DNA of 64,000 nt from Straminergon stramineum. Taxonomy: Eukaryota > Streptophyta > Bryopsida > Hypnales > Calliergonaceae. The DNA is taken from contig OY987270.1 of NCBI GenBank assembly GCA_963920665.1, positions 14,224,019 through 14,288,018 on the forward strand, written 5' to 3'. Positions 37,701 through 48,539 of this stretch are shown one piece after another (position 1 is the stretch's first letter; each line of letters starts with the position of its first letter). The notes below the pieces were generated by a model. The model searched no databases. It worked only from the letters and a program-made list of their open reading frames with translations, and was not told where the DNA came from. The translations under genes and the position numbers were made by a program.

Positions 37701-40700
37701 CTACCTCATCGGAAAGCAAAGTTTGCTGCAAATCAAAAGCAGCTTCTTAATCCTCTCCCAATCGATTTGTAGACCCTAGAAGTAACTGAAATCCTTCGCA
37801 AAATTCTCTTGATCTCGTTAGTGCTCATCTCACTTGTACCTCACTTGTTTTCAGGAAGAAGTTGGAGTCACGATGAAGAAGACCACGAGAAGCAAAGGTC
37901 GTGCTGATGGGAGGCTGCCACGCGTTGCACAAGTCGAAGAAGAGCAACCTGTTCGTCAACAACAACAGGAGGTTTGATTTCTTCCCCATTCCGTGTCGTC
38001 TTTCTCTGTGAAGTCACTGGATTTGTATGTGTTCAGAGCGATAAGGTTTCGAAAAAACCTGCGACACTTTGTCTCTGTATCGGCGTGTCTATATCGGCAG
38101 GGAGAGGTTCGAAGTCTCTAAACCCAACTAAATCTATAAGATTAGAAATACCAAACATGAGGGGAGTGTGCATTGGTGGCGCTGCTGACCTCTAGTTGAA
38201 CTTCTTGCTTGGCTCATCTATGAGCTGAAGGGCATAGCTCCTGTATCGGAATTTCAATATCGTGAGCAAGAGTAGCGGTTTTCTTTGCGACCATCAGAAT
38301 TTGGAAGATTCCAAGTACCATACTTGGGGAGTGTGCGTTTGAGTTTTCCTTGACCTCCTGTTCAAGTTGTCCCTCAGATCAGGCTAGGTAGCTGAAGCGT
38401 ACAGATCCTGTTCAAATTCCAAATTTGAGTATGTGAGGGAGAGCAGCGTTTTACTTTGCAAATATAAAAATTTGAGAGAATCCAAGTAATATACCTCGGG
38501 GAGTGTGTGTTCGAGGCGTCATTGCCCTCCAGTCTAGTTGCTCCCTACGTTGAAGCTGTGTTGTTGAAGCTGTGTTGTTGAAGCTCAGGTTCCAGTCACA
38601 TTTTCAAATTTCAGTAACATGAAGGAGAGCGGCGGTTTAAGCTTTCCACTATAAGTTCACAGTTGAAATTCGAGGGATTCCAAATTTCGATGCAGAAAGG
38701 CGAGTGTGTGTTTGAGTTTTCCTTGACCTCCTCAGCAATTTGCCCCTAGGATCAGGCTGGGCTGCTCAAGCGCACAGGTCCTGTTCAAATTCCAAATTTC
38801 AGTATGTGAGGGACTGCGGTGTTTTGCTTTGCGACCACAAAAAATTTAGATGATTCCGAATACCATACCTGGGGGAGTGTGCGTTTGAAGTTTTCTTGAC
38901 CTCCTATGCAATTTGGCCCTAGGATCACGCATCGCAGCTGCAGCGTATAGCTCTTGTTAAAATTCCAAATTTTAGTATGACAAGGAGTGCAACGTGTAAA
39001 CCGCAAACTAGAAAATTTGAGAGAATCCAAGCACCATACCTGTGGGAGTGTGCGCGTGAGAAGACATTGCCCTCTTCTCTAGTTGCTCACAACGTTCCGG
39101 TTGTGATGCTGGATCTGAAATTCCAGTGAAATTTCCAAATTTCTGTAACGTGAAGGACAACGTTTAGGGTTGCTTTAAACTGAAGTTTTCAGAGATTAGA
39201 AATTTGTTGCTCAAAGGCAAGTGTGCACTTGAGGGTTACCTTGATCTATTCAGCAATTCGTCCCTGGGATCAGGCTGGGCTGCTGAAGCGCTCAGGCGCA
39301 CAGGTCCTGTTCAAATTCCAAATTTCAGTATGTGAGGGACTACGGTGTTTTGCTTTGCGACCAGAAATTTTGTGAAGATTCCGAATACCAAACCTGTTGG
39401 AGTGTGCGTTTGAGGTTTAAGTGATCTCCTCAGCAATTTATCCCTAGGATCAAGCTATCCCAAGCTACGTTGCTGCAGCGTGTAGCTCCTATTAAATTCC
39501 AAATTTTAGTATGACAGGGAGTGCAGCGTTTTGCTTCACAAACTAGAAAATTTAAGCGAATCCAAGCACCATACCTGTGGGAGTGTGCGTGTGAGGAGAC
39601 ATTGCCCTCCTCTCTAGTTGCTCACAGCGTTCAGGTTGTGATGCTGGATCTGAAATTCCAATGAAATTTCCAAATTTCAGTAACGTGAAGGACAACGTTT
39701 AGGGTTACTTTTAAATGAAGTTTTCAAAGATTAGAAATTTGATGCTGAAAGGCGAGTGTGCGTTTGAGGGTTACCTTGACCTCCTCAGCAATTCATCCTT
39801 GGGATCAAGCTGCGCAGGTGATGCGCACAGGTCCTGTTCAAATTCCAAATTTCAATACGTGAGGGAGAGTGCTGTTTTGCTTTGCGACCAGAAATTGTTT
39901 GAAGATTCCGAATACCAAACCTGGTGAAGTGTGCGTTTAAGGTTTTCGTGACCTCCTCAACAATTTGTCCCTGGGATCAAGCTACGCTACTGCAGCGTAT
40001 AGCTCTTATTCAAATTCCAAATTTTAGAATGAGAGGGAGGGTAGTGTTTTGCTTCGCAAACTAGCAAATTTAAGAGAATCCAAGTACCATACCTCTGGGA
40101 GTTTGCGCGTGAGGACACATTGCCCTTTGTCAAGTTGCTCCCTATGCTCAAGTTGTAATGTTGAAGCTCAATTTCTAGTCAAGTTTTCAAATTTCAGTAA
40201 TGTGAAGGACAGTGGTTAGGGTTGCTTTCAACTATAATTGTTTGAAGGTTTCCTTGACCTCTTGTGCAATTTGTCCCTGGAATGAAGCTGCGCAGCTAGA
40301 GCGTGTAGCTCCTGCTAAAATTCTAAATTTCAGTATGAGAGGGAGGGCATCATTTTGCTTGAGGAACTCGAAAACCTGGTGGAGTGTGCGGTGGTGGCAG
40401 GGGGCTTAGCCCGTAGAGTCATAGACAACCCTCACGGTCCGCTCCATCGCACAGATCTTGGCGCACCTGAAGCACTCGACACACTCTCCCGAGACCGATA
40501 ATGTGGGTACTTCCAACTACCCACCGAACCACCGTCGGATCCGACGGTACTTTGAGGGGTACCCTGGACTACCCACATAATCGGTTTCTTGACTGAACCC
40601 TAATGGAAATTCTAGGGACCTTGAGCCTAATTTTCTTAACTTCCAGGGTCATTTCAAGGCATCCATTTGTGTTGTGTTCAGTGTTACACTCTCGGCTTTT

Positions 40701-42869
40701 CGCTCATTGATTTATATAGCCCTACATGCTCTTCCTAATGTGTCGATTTTAATTACCTTACCTGTGAGCGACTGTGCGGTGGTGGCAGAGAGCTTAGCTC
40801 CTATGCAACCCTCACGGTCCGCTCCATTGCACCTGTGGAGCTTGGCGCACCTGAAGCCATAAACGTGCTTCTGCATCAGCTTGACGTCCTCTCCCGCGAC
40901 CGATTATGTGGGTAGTGGAGGGTACCCCTAAAACCACCGTCGGATCCGACGGTATTTTGAGGGGTACCCTCCACTACCCACATAATCAGTCTCCTTAGAA
41001 AACCGTAATGGAAATTCTAAGGATTACGAACCTGATTTTCTTAATTTTCAGGGTCATTTCAAGGTAGCCAATTGTGTTGTCTGTGGCGTTATACTACCGG
41101 CCTTTCATTCTTTCATTTATGCAACCCTGCATGCGCTTCCTAATGTATCACTAAAAATCATGAATAGATTGGTGGAGCCCTCAGGCAGTAGTTGTTCAAA
41201 CGAAATTTGGGAGGCATTATTTGAAAAGGCAATTGGCGTGGAAACAATCTTCCTTATATACGTGATTCCAGTTGAAAACCTGAATGAATCCGTGATTGTC
41301 ATTAGAAAATGACCGTTTTGGGGGGTAGTGGGAGCTATCTCCAAAACCACTGTCGGATCCGATGGTGGTTTTAGAGGTAGCTCCCACTACCCCCAAAAAC
41401 GGTTTTTCTCTTCTAAGAGTATTGACGAAAATCTCTAGATGTCTCATTCCAACCATGTATTCTGGGGATGCCTTCATCCATTGCAATGAAATTGTAATTT
41501 GTTAGATCTTGGGCATAAATTCAGTATCAAAGGATAGGATTTGAAAACGTGGTTATTTAAGTTTTTTTGCATCGATCCTCGACACTCGCAACAAGAATAC
41601 TTAGAAATGTTTTTGACCCTTGTTGTTCAAATAGTTCATGTGACATAGTCTAGAATCATTTTGGGTTACAATACTATGTTTTAGGAAATTAACTTGGAAT
41701 CTATCAGATCATTGAATTTGAGAGCTAGTCAAAGCTACTAAGAAAACTAGCACTACTCTTTGTCTTTTTAGGAGAGGGAATTAATGTATACCTTGGATCA
41801 TATAATTTTAAGTGATTCATACTTGAAGGACATCAAAATATTGTGACTAGTAGCTTAGTGAAGTTTGTATTGGAGTTTTGGAAAATGATTGGGATATTGA
41901 GGCTTTTTTCATGTTGGACTAATTAACTAGAAGATGACGTCACTATAAACCCTCATTGATATTCATATTAAAGGTACCCTAAGATTGGCATGGTAATTTA
42001 GTTGTGCAATAAGTGAGTGATCTCAATTAAATTTGTTGTAGAATTTTGAATTTGATGCGGAGAACAACAACTGTTGGGGGCATTGTAGGTACATGAAATG
42101 ACTAATGTTTCATGGTCATGACAAGATTACTTGAATTGGAATGACTTATACATGTGTTTAAGAGTTTAAGCCCTTGTAGCATGACTTAGAGATTTTGGGA
42201 GCTTGAACTATACTTTGTTTTTCATGTATCTACTACAAGTCATCTATATATGTTTAAGATTATTTGTTTTGAAAAAGTAATTTTATTGGCATGTAATATT
42301 TAGTTCCTCTATATTCACTCATGCTCATTGTATTGAGACACAAATATTTCAAGTTCAACCTTTACTATAATCCATGTCATTCACACATGATATTTGAATT
42401 GCTTACATATTAGTTCTTACATGTGTAGATTGTGACAACCAATGAGCATTTTGGGCAAGCTTCATCATCAACCGTGCCAAGTGTGATGGCGGAGGTTCAA
42501 CATGTTGCAAATGAAATGGTGCCATTGACTCCCATGCCCAAAAATGACAACTTGACCCTAAACTTGCCAGTGGAGGAGAAAGACCTGGTAAGCTTCAACG
42601 ACATTATGGACGCTTGTGACCGTGCTGCTGATAATTATGAGCAGCCACAGCTCAGTTACTATAGTGGTCAACGAAAAAGAACAAAAAATATGTTCTCACA
42701 GGAGAGATCTAGTTCAAAGTACAATTCTAAATGCCATTCTTCAGTGTCCGTTTCTAGCCCTCAGGTTCAAGAGTATTGTGATTGTGCATGTAGTGCACAA
42801 TTAAACAAGCACGAAGTGGTTATCATTCATCTCAGTTCAGACTCAGATGAAAGTGTAGATATTGATTGA
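34791..42869 (+). CDS. three-exon accessory gene, SIM-tailed basic protein
   Basis: Function unknown. Proposed exons: A 34791-34982 (starts MTRGKKVVSK, donor GTAAGA), B 37855-37971 (acceptor TTTTCAG; encodes KKTTRSKGRADGR, donor GTTTGA), C 42429-42869 (acceptor GTGTAG, ends TGA). All junctions are phase 0 and the joined frame has no stop, about 250 residues. The N-terminal half is basic with AT-hook-like RGKK and RSKGR patches and a Gln run. Exon C encodes a basic GQRKRTKN stretch, a CDCACS cluster and a C-terminal VVIIHLSSDSDES, a good match to SUMO-interacting motifs (hydrophobic core plus acidic Ser tract). The introns hold a solo LTR and satellite arrays. It is transcribed toward the methyltransferase-like gene 200 bp downstream, and exon C could belong to that transcript instead. 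The exon joins are inference. Confidence 0.48.
35507..36649 (+). mobile_element. solo LTR, TCAAC duplication
   Basis: Starts TGTCACGACCC and ends CGCGACA, flanked by perfect 5-bp repeats TCAAC (35502-35506, 36650-36654). It shares long stretches with the second LTR at 59463-60774, e.g. 'tgggggtgac..cccaagccttgca', 'cttctaacc.tccaaagaac' and 'aatctttggagggc'. No internal gag-pol, primer-binding site or second LTR is nearby. It is GC-rich compared with the MULE around it. Confidence 0.85.
35771..35837 (+). repeat. 20-bp tandem repeat in the LTR
   Basis: Three units of TGTCCCGGnCGCnCCGGGAG type plus a partial fourth. The second LTR (59463-60774) has only a degraded trace ('tctcggtggcgccaag'). 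Confidence 0.85.
36655..38169. other. intron-like AT-rich sequence
   Basis: Apart from the proposed exon B at 37855-37971, no gene is supported. Sequence after 37590 becomes GC-richer. Confidence 0.4.
38170..40385. repeat. satellite-like array, ~180-bp units in trimers
   Basis: Landmarks such as 'gattccgaatacca' plus 'gagtgtgcgtttgag', 'agaatccaagcaccatacct', and 'aggcgagtgtgcg' recur about every 180 bp. The same type returns every third unit: 'gaatccaag' type at about 38469, 39018, 39556, 40077 and 'gattccgaatacc' type at about 38852, 39378, 39905. So ~180-bp monomers form a ~530-545-bp higher-order unit, with about four rounds. It lies between proposed exons B and C. Confidence 0.8.
40494..40585. 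repeat. hairpin with palindromic core (2)
   Basis: Arms 'accgataatgtgggta' and 'tacccacataatcggt' enclose the core ACCGTCGGATCCGACGGT. Confidence 0.75.
40902..40987. repeat. hairpin with palindromic core (3)
   Basis: Nearly perfect 86-bp palindrome: arms 'gattatgtgggtagtggag' and the exact complement around ACCGTCGGATCCGACGGT. The best preserved of the five. Confidence 0.85.
41312..41403. repeat. hairpin with palindromic core (4)
   Basis: Arms 'ggtagtgggagctatctcc' and its near-complement around ACTGTCGGATCCGATGGT. Arm sequence differs from hairpins 2 and 3 but still pairs with its own partner. Confidence 0.8.
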
Positions 42870-43068
42870 ATTTTAATGAAAACTCTACTTTAGTAGAGTT
42901 TGAACTTTCACTTCAACGATTGTGCCATCTATGTATGTCATGTTTAGTAGAGTTTTTTTGTCATTGTAGTGAAATGAATGATTGTAACTAAAGAATATGC
43001 ATTGCTTATTTTATTCACATTTTATATTGAAGTTTCAATAAATTTGAAGGTTCTGTTTGTGTTTGAAG

Positions 43069-46000
43069 ATGGAGGAGTCATCTATTCCTTGTACACAAGA
43101 AAAGGAGCCTACACATACACCGGGTACTGACGAGACAATGCAACCTGACATTGGTGGGGAAGAAGATGAAAACTTTGAGATAGAGGACATTGACGATGGT
43201 GAGGAGGAGAAGGAGTTATTGGAAGATGAGCTCCATCGATTGCAAAAGGTTGACTCTGTGGCAACCATTGCAAGTTTGAGGATGAAGCCTGAAAAATATT
43301 CACGACTGAATATTCCACTCTGTAGATTGGTAGCAATGCCAATGGTCAGACCTACTCTTTCTTCTGACGTCAACAAATTGGAGAGGGAGTTCGCTATTGG
43401 ATATCGTGAAGGAGCAGCGGTCTTCTATGTTTCCACAACAAATGAGTCTGGGGAGAGTTTTACATTCACCGAAGAGGAGATAAACACATGGGATCCATTG
43501 TGGAAGGAAAAAAACGACAACTTCAATGCCTATGTCAATTTGGTGCCGGAATTGAAGTTCATGAGGAACTTGAAGTTTTTTGTGTGCGACGGAAATCACC
43601 GGCTTCAAGCGTGGATGAATCACATTGGAAGGCTATACATGTCACACCCAAAATGGTACATAGTAGTTGACTGCATCATTTTGGAAACAAAAGGGAAAAT
43701 TGAATTGGTCATGCAAATGATGCATGACATCAACAAGTGAGTGATAGTGAAGGCTTTGATTTCTACTTTACGTTTTATTTTTCCTCCCCTTAATTTTTAA
43801 GATTTAATTTTAATCAAGCATCTTTGGTACTAACTCATATTCTTCAAAACATTTTAGATCTACGGAGGACTCTCATGTGAAGACCAACTTGGTGCACACT
43901 CTTTACCACATGCAAAAGTATGGGCTTCTTCCATTGGAGCAATTTATTGACATGTTAAGGCCCTCAGAGAAGAAACGTTGTGTTGTACAGTCTGGGAGAA
44001 AGCATTGGTATTCAATGCCGATTGAAGTGTTCACAGCTTTTGTTTTTCGGGTGAGAATTTTTGTTGTTTAAACTTAATTTATCTTTATTGTTTCAAATGT
44101 TCCTGGTGCCTACATAATTCGTTTATAGAGGTTCAGGTAATTTAAATGTTGTTGGAGTTTTGCAGCAAGAGATAGCACAAGCAGCTGATGGTGCCGTACG
44201 TGTCTACACTGAGGTGACACCTTTTGATGAAAAGAGCGATCAAGGGCTTGCAAATGCAATGAGAGTTGGAGCAAAAGACAGGGCTACAAAGTTGATTGCA
44301 AAAATGGGGAAGTTGTTGGCAGTGGCAAATCCTATACATGGTCCGACTTTTCTTCAAGAGGTACATTACATTTTTTAATTATATTTTGTTTTTCGCCTTT
44401 GATGTTCATTGGCCTTAAAAATTTATAATAACTAAAAAAAATACTTTGCATTGCATTTTGTAGATTGAAAAGCATTGGACCACTAATGAGGTACTGGAGA
44501 TGACCCTTGAAAAACTACAACTCATTGCCACATGCAATACATCAGCCTTGCAGAAGACGAAGTTTTTGAAATGGTGGAACTCCTCCATGCCTTCCCGAGA
44601 TGCTAGGCGGTTTCCACCCAAGCCTGTTTCTGAAGAAAAGTTGTTGCCCTTCCTCAACAAGTGCGTTTGGTGGGCAGGGGTGAGTATTTTCTAAATTCAT
44701 GAATCATATGTAAAGTATGTGTGATTTTTGTAATCTATTGTCACAATACATGCTTTCTATTGCCTTCCAAACAATGTAGAAGTGAATTATTGAGGTCTTT
44801 TTGCAAATTGAGGAAGCTGCTGTGGAGTACTTTGACAATGTGATAAAGAAAGACAACATCAACATTAACATGGCCGCCCCGCTTGAGCCGGAGACTCTAC
44901 CAGAGTACATTGAAGGGTGGAGGAGGAAGATTTGGGAGCAAGGTTTTGGCCCTGTTCTCAAAGGAGCCAATGCTTTCAAAAAATCTAATTACTTTATGAG
45001 CTATGATGGATCAGACCTAGCAGTGAAAAGGGTTATTTTTCGGTGAGTATTTGATTTATTTTAATTTGCTTCATTTTTAGAGATGAATTGCATGTAAAAT
45101 GAGCCCTACAGAACTTGTAAAACATCACTCTTACAATTCATCAAAGCATAGAGTACTTTTCAAATTTTCTACCTTAAACTGAAAGTTGGGGTAACGTAAG
45201 GAACTCCAAAAAGAACTGTCGGATTCGACGGCTCTCTTGGAGGTACTTCTCCCTACCACAACTATTGGTTATACCATCAATTTCAAAATTGATTAACATG
45301 TGGTGATCATGATTGTTTGGAGTCATTCTACAATGACACTTCTCATTGTTAGAAGGTCCTTTATGAATGTTCACTTTCGTAGCATTACATCTTCATTTGA
45401 TATAATTTGAAATGCAGATTTATTTATATTGCACTTTCTAATTTAAGACTTTCTTGTTCTTTTGTAATTGGGAGTTACTTCAAGCATGAGTTTCTAGCAA
45501 AGAATGCTATTGCTCGGGAGGATCTTCCTCCATTCTTGTCCATTTGGTTGGACCGGAGTGCGTCAGAGTGCATGTACACTCCAAGTCAGCTTCAAACATT
45601 TACCACAACCCATTTGACTAGTGGTGGGTGGTACTTGGATTGTCCACAAACATTCACTCATCCGTCGGAGGCAGAGTTTAGAAAGTCCTTTGATGGACTT
45701 GGAGTTATTGATTTGGATGTACCAGAGTTTGCTGACCTCACGGACACTCAGAAAAAGAGGGCCATTGCAAGGAGGATTGTTGCTGACAAGAAGAAAGAGG
45801 GCAAGGAATAAGAAGTTCGGGCAAACAAGGAAAAGAAAGAAGCAGAGCGTTTGGCAAAGTTGGCGGAGAAGGAGGCGGAGAAGGAGGGGAAGGGCAAGGG
45901 GAAGGGCAAGAAGAAGGTTGAAGCCGTGGACCACGTTCCAGTGACTTCTACGATGGATCAAAGTTCTCAAATGCAAATCGAAACTCAGAGTGGTTTGAAG

Positions 46001-47677
46001 AGGAAGGCGGTTCTTGCAGAGTTCACGGAAGATATTGTCACTCAAGGTACCCAAGTAATAGTCCTTGACGACAGTGAGGAGGTGAATTCAGAGGAATTGA
46101 TCCTCAACATCTCCATTGTGGATGTTATGGACAATGAGAAAATCGATGGACCAAATTATTATACAAAGGTTGTGGACTTCCTTAACAAGGTAAAAAGATT
46201 TTGTTCATAATACTCAAATTGATTATACTATGAAATAACATGAATATTTTCTTTCTGAAGTATTTATTATTTGAAATACAATTTGTTTGCAGATGTCGAC
46301 TGGGAAGGCTCGTGTGTATGACAATAAAGTCACCCATCATCCATCAGTGGACCTCATTCTCTTTGACTATCAAGAAAATCTACCTGTACCAGGGGTGTCT
46401 TTTCCGGCAACTCACGTGCCTACATGGAACTCAAACATAGAGTATGAGGCCATAGCAATGGCATTTTTTTTTGCAGAGAAGCATTTGCAAGACCATGGTT
46501 GCATAGTTATTTTTCATTCGTGGAGCACTGATGCGAAGGGCGTCATTGCCAGATTATGTGAGTCGTACCCCACATTTGTGAAGAAGGAGTGGATGGGTAT
46601 GAATCGTGTACACTTGACCTCGGCTTTGGACAAGACCACTATGGTAAATTTTTTTGCACTTATTCACAATTTATTGGGCATTTGACATTGTCTATTTCTG
46701 TTCATTTATATCTAATGTGTATATGGTTCCCATTCTTACAGACTTTAAAATTTGGCATCACCCTCTTGGTGAAAGACCTTGGCAAGAGAGGAAAATCAAA
46801 TTTCACTTTCAAGCGGTCACCATCAATGCTAAAGGCAAAAGTGGACATTAGACGAGACGAAATTTTGATCAACTACACCACAAAAGAGACCATGTTGATG
46901 AATGAGGCAACATCATTGCCGTGGCGAGGGGCTCGAGAGAAAGATGCAAGATTTTACCAATTCATCATTGAGGGGACAACTGAAGAAGGGGATTTGGTTC
47001 TAGATTGTACAGCATCTACAGGTATGTTTTGAATCCAAGAATCATGAGATTAAATTCAAATATGTATTATAAAATCATTCAAGTAATAAATTGTTTGTTA
47101 TTCATCACAGGTGCTTCTATTATGGCATGTCGTGGGATGGAGCGCCACATCGTGGCTTTGGAGGAGGATGAAGAAATTTTTGAAGCCCTTCTTTTGCCCA
47201 TGCAAAAGCCAACTCCTATTGTGGTGGCAGTTGAAGTCAATGATCCACCAACTACGATTCCGAAATCACAAGATCCAGATGCCATGAACGTGGTACCTCG
47301 GAAGTTTATTCGGAGGGATAGACCTAGTAAGTAAGTTTAAAGATTTGTGAAAGCTTTGTGTGTATGGTATTTCTAATCTCTAATGAATCTAACAATTAAT
47401 CATTTTTGTTTGCAGTGCCAAGGGGTTGATGTCAACAGATGCAGTGATGAAGAAGTGAAGACTTCTCTTGAGTCCAGAGAAGTCATTTGATCTTCCGGTG
47501 TATGCCAAGAAAATGGCATCGGCATTTGCGGAGTTCAGTTGCTCTAAACCTAAACCCCGTAAACAAACATATGCTTTCAACGTTCTGGAGTTCATAGATG
47601 AATCGGCATCCGAGGGTAGAGAGACATCAGATTCCTCTATCAATGAGGATTCTGCGACAGAGTCCAGTGCGCCCTAA
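43069..47677 (+). pseudogene. ParB-like + adenine-methyltransferase-like gene, decayed
   Basis: Proposed exons: 43069-43736, 43858-44050, 44166-44360, 44464-44679, 44780 (or 44795)-45042, 45418-46189, 46293-46643, 46742-47021, 47111-47330, 47416-47677. Every junction has GT..AG and matching phase. The first exon encodes an acidic region (residues 29-56) and a ParB/sulfiredoxin-like domain (about 80-205, key motif DGNHRLQAW at 174-182). A Lys/Glu/Gly-rich linker and a SUMO-interacting-type VIVLDDSEE follow near 46060. The end resembles a beta-order amino-methyltransferase: DLILFDYQ in the motif IV place (46350), then VLDCTASTG as motif I with ALEED after it (46995-47170). DPPY is replaced by FDYQ and DPFxGxG by DCTASTG, so methylation activity is doubtful. 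In-frame stops: TAA 45809-45811; TGA 47456-47458; TGA 44783-44785 if the first acceptor is used. Confidence 0.72.
45184..45272. repeat. hairpin with palindromic core (5), diverged
   Basis: Core ACTGTCGGATTCGACGGC (GATC lost), arms 'gttggggta..' and '..taccacaac' with partial pairing. Located in an intron of the methyltransferase-like gene. Confidence 0.6.
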
Positions 47678-47839
47678 ACTTATGAGATTGACGTATCTCA
47701 TGAGTCAAACTATTATGTGTTCATTTTCATTATGATTGGATTTGTGTGTTTTATGGCTACATCTTGGATAGTTGGATGGATGATATTTATTTCTCTTTCC
47801 ATTCTTCTATTGCTTGAGATTCCTTTAATTGTATGGAAA

Positions 47840-48440
47840 TCAAAGTGTCCCAACTTAAAAAATATAGGGTGTACCCTAAACCCTATACTATAACCCAACC
47901 AAAGTGTCTTCATAAAAATAATAGGGTGTGGAGAATAGTATGTTCACACCAACCAAACTGTCTATCCAAAAAAATAGGGTGTGAAAATGAAAAATAAGTT
48001 CACACCCATAGAAGTGTCTTTTAAATATTATAAGATGTTAAAAAGAAAGGTCCACACTAATGAAATTGTTTTAACAAAAAAAAATAGGGTGTGAAAAAGA
48101 AATTCATGCAAAGTAAAAAGCCCAGGTGTTGGAATCCTTGCATACCAAAAAACATTAACACACCAAAGTGCCTTATCCAAAAAAATAGGGTGTAAAAAAA
48201 AAAATCACACTACCTAAAGTTTCTTCATAAAAATAATAGGGTGTCAAAAATAGTATATTCACACAACCCAAAATATCTAAATCTTCAAAAAAATTGGATG
48301 TGAAACAAAAAAATATATTCACACCACCAAAAGTGTCTTACCCAAAAAATAGGGTGTAAAAAGGAGAAATTGATTCACACCCACCAAAACCTTAACTAAA
48401 AAAATTGAGTGTCTTATTGTAAATAAAAAGGTGTGAAATA
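47840..48440. repeat. subterminal tandem repeats, ~55 bp, AGGGTGT core
   Basis: 'aaaaatagggtgt' followed by an A-rich stretch and 'cacaccnaccaaagtgtctt' recurs about ten times (near 47864, 47917, 47970, 48080, 48183, 48233, 48290, 48345, 48402), spacing mostly 50-60 bp. It sits directly inside the right end of the MULE. I saw no matching array at the left end. Confidence 0.75.
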
Positions 48441-48539
48441 TGTAGCATGTGGAGGGGGGCTATAAAATATATAAAATGTGACTCTAACAAATTCAAATGT
48501 TGGTACATATTTTTTTTAATATGTAAGTCACTTAAAATT

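Larger units (their letters stand above)
40386..41161. repeat. 388-bp direct duplication, two copies
   Basis: 'gtgcggtggtggcag' opens copies at 40386 and 40774. Both continue through 'ccctcacggtccgctccat', a GATC-core hairpin, 'taatggaaattct' and 'gggtcatttcaagg' to 'cttcctaatgt'. Divergence is moderate, with indels near the hairpins. Confidence 0.8.

Noticed and set aside
45563..46054. 163-codon minus-strand frame with a Leu-rich stretch
   Set aside because: It is antisense to the Lys/Glu-rich linker exon of the methyltransferase-like gene, whose frame is supported by splice phases.
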